Source of the DNA: Haematobia irritans
Taxonomy: Eukaryota > Arthropoda > Insecta > Diptera > Muscidae
Assembly: GCF_050003625.1 (NCBI RefSeq)
Contig: NC_134400.1
Location: 188,819,726 to 188,883,725, forward strand
Length of the DNA: 64,000 nt
Reading direction: 5' to 3'
Shown here one piece after another: positions 11,431 to 23,400 of the stretch. The number at the start of each line of letters is the position of its first letter. The stretch's first letter is position 1. The notes beneath the pieces were generated by a model that was given only the letters and a program-made list of their open reading frames with translations, was not told the DNA's origin and made no database searches. The translations under genes were made by a program, and so were the position numbers.

Positions 11431-14400
11431 ATGGCTCAAAATTTCTTATACATGTTTGAATTTGTAATCGATGATTTGCTAATCACCCGACCAAATCATT
11501 GCGCTCCCGAAGAGTATCCAACATGCTGTGAGATTTCATTTCGTAATAGTGTCTTCGTGTCAATATGTGACCGTGAATATGGTCATTGTGTCAATCCAAA
11601 TGGACCGAAATGTGGTAAAAGTTGCATATTCTCTTTGGAGAAACCTATTCAGGATGTGGATCGTTTAATGATACATGTCTACAAGAAGAAAACGGAAACA
11701 TGTAAATTCCTGCTTGGTTTCACCGATATGCCCATCAAAGGTCTCTTTGACAAGGTCATGGAAAATTTCCATGTGGAAAATCCCAATTGGGAGAATGTAA
11801 TGCAAAAACATTTGCAAACTATGCCGGTTGTGGGTGTGAAACCAAAATGTCCCGACATTGTGGATAATGATTGTGATGAAGAGACAATGGGTAGACGTGA
11901 GCAGCTATGTCCCACATCGGAGTTGACCAAACGTCTTTTGCCATTGTTCAATTTAAAGGGTTGCCAAACTGGAAATATAGTAATGCTAATACGTCTGGTA
12001 GCCAATGGACCGGCTATGGTATTTTCTTTTCCATTTGCTAAAGTTTGTAATACAGGATGTCATAGTGGTGGAGAAACTACGATTCGTTGTGGTGGCGGTG
12101 GCAATGATAATGAGACCAGTGTAAATGATTGTTCACGCCGCGTGGGTGGAAATGACGATTTTGAAGGCGATGCCAATACCGACAAAGCCTGTGGTGGCAG
12201 TAGCAAGGCTTATAGGAATCATAAAAGTCCTTGTAATGGTTGTCCACCTTTGGCTGATCCTTGTTATACGCCGGAAAAGAAGCATCCGTGTCAAAGGTAT
12301 TTTGCATGTAATGCTGATAAAGGATGCCCTTGTGACGAAGTGGAAGATGAGTGTTCTAGAGGTGAGTAGAGATACAAATATGGAGTTTTGGAATATTGAA
12401 TATGCTCTATAGGATACCTAAATGATACGGTTGACTTGTCTTGAGGTTGTGAAAAAGCATAAAATTTTATTTAAAATTATTCAATATTAAGAATATTTAA
12501 ATTGTCCAAAGGATTATTGAAAGGTCGATTTTTGACATCGCGACTTTAGACTTTTTGATGTGTTGTTATCATGAAATTGTCTACATTAGGTTATGTTAGG
12601 TTAGGTGGTAGGCTCACTTAGACTATTCAGTGGTTGCTACGTCCGACTTGCATGTCAAGGGTCGTGGGATCGATCCCTGCTTCGACAAAAGATATGATCG
12701 GAAGATTCCGAAAAAATGTTCAACATTACATTACTACTATATTAAATTTTTACTATGAACTGTAAAATGTGTCTTATTAAAGACCTAAAGTCAGAAAAGA
12801 ACAGTGTTTGATATAAACGAAATGGACTATGTTGTTGGTTCAAAAATAACTTTTTTATTGAAAAAATAAAAATTTTGTAACAAACGAATTATTTTGGTGA
12901 TAAAAGTGTATACTTTTCGAATCAATTCAAAAAACTCTAACAAAAGAAAAACGTTTTCCAAACGTTTTTTTTCTTTGCGTGTAGGATGGAGGGTTTATTA
13001 ACTCTGTCATTCCGTTTGTAATACATCGAAATATTGCGCTAAGACCCTATGAAGTATATACATTCTGGGTCGTGGTGAAATTCTGAGTCGATCTAGTCCA
13101 TCCGTCTGTCGAAATCACCCTAAATTCCGAACGAATATCGACTTGAAATGTGGCACAAGTAGTTGTTATTGATGGAGGTCAGATGGTATTATAGCCCCCA
13201 TATAAACCGACCCCAGGTTTGACTTGCGGAGCCTCTTAGTAAGTATATGGTATCTTAACAACCATGCAAAAATTGGTCCATGTCGGTCCATAATTATATA
13301 TAGCCCCCATATAGACCGATCCCCAGATTTGACCTACGACACGGTAGCCACTCGATCCAAAAATAAACTACCAACATTTGGAGAAAATTTTACCAAAAAA
13401 CTACCAAACGAAAACAAACTCTTATTTTGCATAATTTCAATTCTAATGAAAATTTTGCACAATATTATTTCTGCAGAAAATTTTTGTCAAAATTTTATTT
13501 CTATAGAAAGTTTTGTCAAAATTTTATTTCTATAGAACATTTTGTCAAAATTTTATTTCTATAGAACATTTTGTCAAAATGTTATTTCTATAGAAAATTT
13601 TGTCAAAATTTTATTTCTATAGAAAATGTTGTCAAAATTTTATTCATATAGAAAATTTTATTTCTATAGAAAATTTTGTCAAAATTTTATTCCTATAGAA
13701 AATTTTGCACAATTTTATTTCTGTAGAAAATTGTTGTCAAAATTTTATTTCTATAGAAATTTTTTGTCAAAATTTTATTTCTATAGAAAATTTTGTCAAA
13801 ATTTTATTTCTATAGAAAATTTTGTCAAAATTTTATTTCTATAGAAAATTTTGTCAAAATTTTATTTCTATAGAAAATTTTGTCAAAATTATTTCTATAG
13901 AAAATTTTGTCAAAATTTTATTTCTATAGAACATTTTGTCAAAATGTTATTTCTATAGAAAATTTTGTCAAAATTTTATTTCTATAGAAAATGTTGTCAA
14001 AATTTTATTCATATAGAAAATTTTATTTCTATAGAAAATTTTGTCAAAATTTTATTCCTATAGAAAATTTTGCACAATTTTATTTCTGTAGAAAATTGTT
14101 GTCAAAATTTTATTTCTATAGAGAATTTTTGTCAAAATTTTATTTCTATAGAACATTTTGTCAAAATTTTATTTCTATAGAAAATTTTGTCTAAATTTTA
14201 TTTCTATAGAAAATTTTGTCAAAATTTTATTTCTATAGAAAATTTTGTCAAAATTTTATTTCTATAGAAAATTTTGTCAAAATTTTATTTCTATAGAAAA
14301 TTTTGTCAAAATTTTATTTCTATAGAAAATTTTGTCAAAATTTTATTCCTATAGAAAATTTCGTCAAAATTTTATTTCTATAGAAAATTTTGTCAAAATT

Positions 14401-17400
14401 TTATTTCTATAGAAAATTTTGTCAAAATTTTATTTCTATAGAAAATTTTGTCAAAATTTTATTTCTATAGAAAATTTTGTCAAAATTTATTTCTATAGAA
14501 AATTTTGTCAAAATTTTATTTCTATGGAAAATTTTGTCAAAAATTTATTTCTATAGAAAATTTTGTCAAAATTTTATTTCTATAGAAAATTTTGTCAAAT
14601 TTTCATTTCTATAGAAAATTTTGTCAAAATTTTATTTCTATAGAAAATGTTGTCAAAATTTTATTCATATAGAAAATTTTATTTCTATAGAAAATTTTGT
14701 CAAAATTTTATTCCTATAGAAAATTTTGCACAATTTTATTTCTGTAGAAAATTGTTGTAAAAATTTTATTTCTATAGAAATTTTTTGTCAAAATTTTATT
14801 TCTATAGAAAATTTTGTCAAAATTTTATTTCTATAGAAAATTTTGTCAAAATTTTATTTCTATAGAAAATTTTGTCAAAATTTTATTTCTATAGAACATT
14901 TTGTCAAAATTTTATTTCTATAGAAAATGTTGTCAAAATTATTTTTATAGAAAATTTTGTCAAAATTTTATTTCTATAGAAAATTTTGTCAAAATTTTAT
15001 TTCTATAGAAAATTTTGTCAAAATTTTATTTCTATAGAAAATTTTGTCAAAATTTTATTTCTATAGAAAATTTTGTCAAAATTTTATTCCTATAGAAAAT
15101 TTCGTCAAAATTTTATTTCTATAGAAAATTTTGTCAAAATTTTATTTCTATAGAAAATTTTGTCAAAATTTTATTTCTATAGAAAATTTTGTCAAAATTT
15201 TATTTCTATAGAAAATTTTGTCAAAATTTATTTCTATAGAAAATTTTGTCAAAATTTTATTTCTATGGAAAATTTTGTCAAAAATTTATTTCTATAGAAA
15301 GTTTTGTCAAGATTTTATTTCTATAGAAAATTTTGTCAAAATTTCATTTCTATAGAAAATTTTGTCAAAATTTTATTTCTATAGAAAATTTTGTCAAAAT
15401 TTTATTTCTATAGAAAATTTTGTGAAAATTTTATTTCTATAGAATATTTTAACAAAATTTTATTTCTATAGAAAATCTTGTCAAAATTTTATTTCTATAG
15501 AAAATTTTGTCAAAATTTTATTTCTATAGAAAATTTTGTAAAAATTTTATTTCTATAGAAAATTTTGTCAAAATTTTATTTCTATAGAAAATTTTGTCAA
15601 AATTTTATTTCTATAGAAAATTTTGTCAAAATTTTATTTCTATAGAAAATTTTTGTCAAAATTTTATTCCTATAGAAAATTTTTGAAGTACTTCATAGTT
15701 GTAGAGGAAAATTGTGAAAAAGCTACCAAAACATCAAGTATTCTACCAAACAGTAAACAATTTACCATTTTTGGTAGAATTCTACCAAATGTCCGTCTGG
15801 ATGTCTGTTGTAATCACGCTACAGCCTTCAATAATAAAGCTATCTTGCTTAATTTTTGCACAAACTCGTTTTTTGTCTCCAAGCAGGTCAAGTTCGAAGA
15901 TGGGCTACACGGTTCCTATTGTGGTATAGCCCCCATATAAACCGATTTGGCGTCTTGGGCTTCTAGAACCCGTATTTTCTATCCGATTTGCCTAAAATTG
16001 GAAATCTAGAGGTACTTTAGAACCATAAATAAGTGTGCCGAAAATGGTGCCTATCGGTCCACCTTTTGGTATAGCCCCCATGTAGACCGATCTCCCTATT
16101 TTGCTTCCTGGGCTTCTAGAATCCGTAATTTTTATCCAATTTACCTGAAATTGGATATCTAGAGGTAATCTAGGACCATGAAGAGCTGTGCCGAAAATAG
16201 TGAGCATTGGTCCACGGTTTGATATAGCCCCTATATAGACCGACCTCCCAATATTACTTCTTGGGCTTCGAGAATCCGTTGGTGTAGCCCCCATATAGAC
16301 CGATCTCCAGATTTTATTCTTGGGCTTATAGAAACCGTAGTTTTTATCCAACTTGCCTCAAATTGGAAATCTAGAGGTATTTTAGGACCATAAAAAGGTA
16401 TGCCGAAAATGGTGAATATAGGTCCATGTTTTGATATAGCTATCAGATAGACCGATCTCCCGATATTACTTTTTGGGCTTCTAAAAACCGTAATTGTTGT
16501 CCACTTTGCCTGAAATCGAAAATATGGAGGTTTTTAGGAATACAAATAGGTGTGCAAGAAATGATTTTATTTTTTAGGCTTCTGGAGTCCGTAGTTTTTA
16601 TCCAATTTGCTAGAAATGAGAAATCTACAGGTATTTTAGGACCTTAAATATGAGAGCCGAAAATGACGTGTATTGGTCCATGTTTTGGTTTATCTCCCAA
16701 GTTGACCGATCTCCCGATTTTACTTCTTGGGCTTTTAGAAACCATAGTTTTTTTTTATCAAATTTGCATGAAATTTTAAATCTAGAAGTATTTTAGGAAC
16801 ATAAAGAGGTGTGCCGAAAATGGTGAATATCGGTCCATGTGCACACGGATGAAAAATACTGTTTTTCATATGTTTGGCTATAAACATTATATGTTTGGAA
16901 CACAAATTTTTAAACACAATATTTTTGAGTGCAAGCATATAATGTTCATAAACTAGCATAACATGTTTGGGACTATATGTTAATATGTTAGAACATATTA
17001 TGTTTGGGACATAAAATGTTTGTAAATATAATATGCTTGGATGCAAACATATATTAATTTAGAAATAGCCTATAAACATATCTGTGTTTAGTAGCTTGGA
17101 GCGCTATTTAACAGGGAGCGATATTGAATTAAGTTGGTGGTTGTTGCTTGTTATTACAAAATTAACATTTTATTTTTCCTTGGGCAATTGATCAGCTACT
17201 TCTTTGATCCTTACAAACTGTGTGGTTCGCTGTTCGAATCCCCGTCCGGCAAAAGGTAAAATTAAAATAAAAAAAAATCATACAATTGAATAATTTCTTC
17301 TACAATGTTTGTATTACAGAAAAAGGTGCTAAGAACTAAAAAATCTCGTGGAAGTGAGAAAGATGTGGGGGAATATACAATTGGGCAGAAACAAAATTTT

Positions 17401-20400
17401 GAGCATTCAGGACGAAAACCTATGTTGTTAGCATATAGGTGCTGTTTATTTTCATAATTCATTATGATTGTAAATATATAAATAAATAAATAAAATTTTG
17501 AGCACAATATTGTTTGGGAGAATTTTTTTAAGCATATAATATTTTTAGGTGCAATATGCTTCCAAACATATTATATGTTCACATAATAACATATTGTTTT
17601 TTGGAAGACAACATTATTGAATTTGGATGCAAAAATACAAAATGTTTGGAACTTAGACTACCCAAACATATATTGTTTAGACCAATATGCTTTCAAACAT
17701 ATTATATATTGGAAGAGATCAAACATATAAATGTTTGGACAATACCCAAAAATGTATATGCTTGAAGCAGAATATGTTTGGGAGTATATGTTACAGAAGC
17801 GATTTTTTGTGAGCGTGCACTGATAATGAAAATTGCTTGAAACTGAATTATAGTTTCCAGATTTCACTTCTGGTAATCATTTAAATAATGGGGGTAAAAA
17901 TCTACAGATGTTAGATTTTAAATCAAGGCGTTATTTCATCGTTTTCTTGCACACTTGCCCACGATGTTTATGATTCCTCTAAAACTCAAACAAATAGGGT
18001 TTTTATAAATCCAGAATCTGATCTAGTCTTCATAGGTAAAATCTTTGAATTTATCTTCGGGAAGTGTACTGGGTGAACTGATCTGCTTGTCACCAAATCC
18101 CCCTGAAATTTTCAAAGGAAACTATAATATTTGATTCATGGTTGTGGGTATTTAAGATTCGGCCCGGCCGAATTTACTGCTTTATATACTTGTACTCTCT
18201 CAAAAATCTCAGATATTTTTTATTTCTGCTATTTTGTCATGGATGTGAACATGATTTGGCCGAGCGAATTACATGTACTGACATCTCTTGCATGGTACTC
18301 TGCCGAATTTCATAATACTGATCGGCCGAATTTAGAGTCTTTCATATTTTCCATTCTCATAAAGCTCCCAAATGTAAACAACAAATGTGCCACTTGAAAG
18401 CTTGCAGTGGATCCTGTGCTCCGTCTCAACCCGTTGGTCCACAATCTAAGACTATTGGTGGATGTAGTCAATCGTCTGGTGGTGGTGGTGGTGGATGTTC
18501 CTGTGATGAATGTTTAGACGCCTGTGAATCAGGTAAGACTTCTAATGTTTTCCAAGGATCCTACCCTTTTTGAATGTTATCAGTCAGAGATTTCCTTCCA
18601 TAGACTCTTTTTTCATGATCTTTGGCTAGAAGGCTTATTCTTCTCTTTCGTTTATTGCAGCCAAGACCAAAGCATTGAGGAAACTACGATATTTGATCAA
18701 AAAGTACAGTGGTGAAATTTAATAAAGTTTCGATGCATCAAACCAGAAATATCGACGACATTCTAAATTCAAAATTTACCGTTAAAAAAAAAAAACCAAA
18801 AAAAAAAACGAAAAATTACCAAAAGGGTGGATTCCTTGGAATGCTATTTCAAAAAAGGGCCTAACATAAAATTTAATTTTTCTAAAATTTTTAGCCCAGT
18901 CTTGTGATCCTTGCAGTAGTGCCCTCCAACCATGTTTTGTAACACCACGTAAAACTGATCCCGGACCAGAGGCCTATGATGAATTTGAAGCTTGTCTCAA
19001 TGGTAGTGGTTTGGTGATACGAGTTCTCAAAGATAGCCACTGTGTGGAGAATATTACAGATGGCACCGAGAATTTCCATAATGATGGGGACACTGAATGC
19101 TGTGAGAAGGTTGGTAACCATTTTAGTTTCTTTCTTATTCTTGACTATCTAACTCGATTATCTTCTTCTAGAATAACAGTCAGCATGCAAGCAATGATGT
19201 GGCAGCTAAGGTGAAACAAATTTTAGAACATAGTTCAGCTGCTCGAAATTTTATAAAACGTCAAACTGGTGGTCATATTATCAATAATCCCAAACTACCT
19301 CAAATTCGTGCGAATATTAAATATTCTGGAAATGAGACCTGTTATACTCCAGAGAGTTATTATGTTCCCTATTCGAAGATCAAGAAATTCTGTAATGATC
19401 GAAAGAATAAAATCGAAAGTTATCGTAGTCGTCGTAATAGAGCTGGTGCTGATTGCCAACCCATATGTCCTCCTCTACATCCCAATGACAATAGGAATTG
19501 TTGTATTCAGGTGGATCGTGATGACATCCGAAATACCATGAAGGGTATTGACAATGATATGCGAAAGAAGGGTATTGAGGTAAGTAGAAATGGCATGAAG
19601 AATATCATGTTCACTAGATAGGGTCACGAAAAAAAGTTGATGCGGTCACCCCACAGGTTTGTAGCATATTCGAAGACAATTTCAGAACACCAAAAGTTTG
19701 TTTTTTTCGTGCATGCTACGACCCCCCCCCGAAATACAATTTATTGTGCTGTGTCGTCATTTGAAGTCCGATCGAAAAGAAACGCATATCGTTGTTCGTT
19801 GTTGATCAGGGCTATATTTCGTGCATTGGTCATTTTTGACTCCGACGTCAAATTTGATTTTTAATTTTTTATTTCGCTTCGTATAACCCTATGATGCCCA
19901 TTTCTGATAACCATTATAAAGATCTTAACAAAATATGAAACTTTTGCTTTTGAAGTATATTCATAAGTATATTCATAAACAAAAAGTATATTCATAAACA
20001 AAAAAGTTACAGAGATTTTAAAAAGTCAATAGGTCACCCTACACACCAACAAATAGTTTTTGCTGTGTTGTCATGATGTCCGATCGAAACCACATGCACA
20101 TCGTTATTCACATCTACGAAACTAATTTATAAGGTGTTTAGAACACAAAGGGTACCTTTGTATACATACTCGTTGTTTGCACTACGGCATTTTCATGGTT
20201 ATGCAAAGTGCATGAGTTTTTGCTAGAACAATTTGAGAGCTTACTGTTTTAAAATTCTAACAATCACTTTCGCTTTCGGGGGGTCGTAGGGTACACGGTA
20301 AAAAAGTTTTGGTGTTCTGAAATTGTCTTCGAATATGCTACAAAACTGGGGGTGACCGCATCAACTTTTTTTCCCTTTAGGCCCTGACCCTATCATAAGC

Positions 20401-23400
20401 GTAGCTAGAAAATTGTCCTAGGGGGGGCTATAGCCCCCCCTAGCTAAAAATGAATGGACTGAAGTTATAGGTTATAGTATTGTTTTATTTTATAAAAATG
20501 AATAAAAAATCAGATTCCAATATAACTAGACAATTAATTTATAATAAAAAAACTAAAAGCAGTTCCAAACTTTTTCCCTACTTCCAAAAATGTCCTCAGA
20601 AAGAAGTTAACAGGAAATTTTTTAATTCAATTTTTTATAACTCGTTTTTTCATATTTTTTCTTTTTGAAGCATTGTTAAGATATTCGTTTATTAAAGAAT
20701 AGTTTTAATATCAATTACCATTTTTTAATTAAATCGACTAAAAATTAGACTAAACAAAAAATCCGACTAAACAAAATAAAATTTTGCATGAAAGTCATTA
20801 GCGGAACTTGGTGCGGTTGTATTTACTAGTTTAATATTATATAACAACAATGGAAAATCCTAAATAGGTTTCCAAATTCTTGGGGGGGGGGGCTAAAATT
20901 TTTCTGGGGGGTCTAAGCCCCCTCCCCAGAGGCCTTCCTACGCTTATGGGCCCTATCTAATGTTCACTCCATTGCTCCAAGAGCAAAATTTAATTTTTGG
21001 CGGGAAAACATTTTGGCGGCAAATATGTTGTTTTTCACACAAACAGAAATACAATTTTGACAAAATTTTCTAAAGAAAAAAAAGGTGGACAAAATTTTCT
21101 ATAGAAATAAAATTGTAAAAGTGAAATAGAAAATCCATAGAAAGAAAATTTTTACAAAATTTTATATAAAAAGAAAATGTTAACAAAATTTTCTATAGAA
21201 AGAAAATATTGACAAACTTTTTCTAAAGAAAGAATTTTCTAAATAAAAAAATTTGGACAAAATTTTCTATAAAAATAAAATTGTGAAAAGTGAAATAGAA
21301 AATCTATAGAAAGAAAATATTGACAAAATTTTTCTAAAGGAAGAACATTTTGACAAAATTTTCTATAGAAAGAGAATTTTGACAAAATTTTCTATAGAAA
21401 GACAATTTTGATAAAAGTTTCTATAGAATGGCAATTTTGACAATATTTTCTATAGAAATAAAATTTTGACAAAATTTTCTATATAAATAAAATGTTGACA
21501 AAATTTTCCATAGAAATAAAATTTTGACACAATTTCCTATAGAAATAAAATTTTGACACAATTTCCTATAGAAATAAAATTTTGACAAAATTTTCTATAG
21601 AAATAAAATGTTGACAAAATTTTCTATAGAAATAAAATTTTGACAAAATTTTCTATAGAAATAAAATTTTGACAAAATTTTCTATAGAAATAAAATTTTG
21701 ACAAAATTTTCTTTAGAAATAAAAGTTCGACAAAATTTTTTATAAAAAAAATATAGAAATAAAAAATTTTCTATAGAAATAAACTGTTGACCAAATTTTC
21801 GACAAAAATAAAGTTTTTTTTTTCAAAATTTTCTATAGAAATCAAATATTGAAAAATTTTTCTATAGAAATAATATAATATAGAATAATATAATAGAAAT
21901 TAAATTTTGAAAAAATTTTCTATAGAAATAAAATTTTGACAAAATTTTCTATAGAAATAAAATTTTGACAAAATTTTCTATAGAAATAAAATTTTCACAA
22001 AATTTTCTATACACATAAAATTTTGACAAAATTTTGTATAGAAATAAAATTTTGAGAAAATTTTTTATAGAAATAAAATTTTAACAAAATTTTCTATAGA
22101 AATAAAATTTTGACAAAATTTGCCATAAATATAATATTTTGACTAAATTTTCTATAGAAATAAAATATTGACAAAATTTTTCTATAGAAATAAACTGTTG
22201 ACCAAATTTTCGACAAAAATAAAATTTTGTCAACATTTTCTATAGAAATCAAATATTGAAAAATTTTCTATAGAAATAAAATTTTGACAAATTTTTCTAT
22301 AGAAATAAAATTTTGACAAATTTTTCTATAGAAATTAAATTTTGACAAAATTTTCTATAGAAATAAAATTTTGACACAATTTTCTATAGAAATAAAATTT
22401 TAACAACATTTTCTATAGAAATTAAATTTTGACAAAATTTTCCATAGAAATAAAATTTTGAAAAAAATTTCTATAGAAATAAAATTTTGACAAATTTTCT
22501 ATAGAAATTAAAATTTGACAGAATTTTCTATAGAAATAAAACTTTGACAAAATTTGCTATAAAAATAATATTTTGACAACGTTTTCTATAGAAACAAAAT
22601 TTTGACAAAATTTTCTATAGAAATAAAATTTTGACAACATTTTCTATAGAAATACAATTTTGACCAAATTTTCTGTAGAAATAAAATTTTGACAAAATTT
22701 GCTATAAAAATAATATTTTGACAACGTTTTCTATAGAAATAAAATTTAAAAAATTTTTGTTTTATAGAAATCAAATGTTCGTTTTGTTTGTTATTGTTGG
22801 TTTACTCTTCAATCATTATTGTTGTTTTTGATTTCAGCTTAAAACCATGCATTGACTAAACTAAAAGTGTAGCTTAACCAACAGAGGAAAAGTATGCTTT
22901 TCAAATTTATTTGGGCAAAGCCCTATAGACTGCAAGACGGTTGGATGGACAGCTGTTTCGGAATTACCACATACCTCATCAGCATCCTTTACTTGCAGCA
23001 AAACCATCAACCAATTATCAGAATAAGTTCGGGTAATTCACTCAACCCAGAGTGAACTACACTTGAATCTCCCGCAAAAATGTTTTGATAGTCGGCTACT
23101 GCCTAAACAAATTTGCAAGCAATTCTATAGTAATAAAATGTTTACAAAATTTTCTATAGAAATGAAATTTTGACAAAATTTTCTATAGAAATGACATTTT
23201 GACAAAATTTTCTATAGAAATAAAATTTTGACAAAATTTTCTATAGAAATAAAATTTTGACAAAATTTTCTATAGAAATAAAATTTTGACAAAATTTTCT
23301 ATAGAAATAAAATTTTGACAAAATTTTCTATAGAAATAAAATGTTGACAAAATTTTCTATAGTAATAAAATTTTGTCAAAATTTTCTATAGGAATAAAAT

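Noticed and set aside
11679..12412. Frames opposite or overlapping the cysteine-rich exon 1 (11679-12005 minus, 12077-12307 minus, 12125-12412 plus)
   Set aside because: Shadows of the coding exon; no independent features.
13440..15690. CRISPR-like array
   Set aside because: Repeats are contiguous with no unique spacers, and the host is a eukaryote.
13440..15700. Open frames of 60-100 codons reading KFYFYRKFCQNFISIEN-type repeats in the satellite arrays
   Set aside because: They arise because the 29-bp unit lacks stops in some phases and cycles through all three frames every 87 bp. The same pattern appears in every array and has no start or splice context.
17210..17262. Functional tRNA gene
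   Set aside because: Only a B-box-like segment is present; no acceptor stem or anticodon arm can be folded with confidence.
18407..18407. Acceptor TTGCAG at 18407 for exon 2 of the cysteine-rich gene
   Set aside because: It shifts the frame and meets a stop soon after (near 18515), whereas the acceptor ending at 18400 keeps the Cys-rich frame through all later exons.
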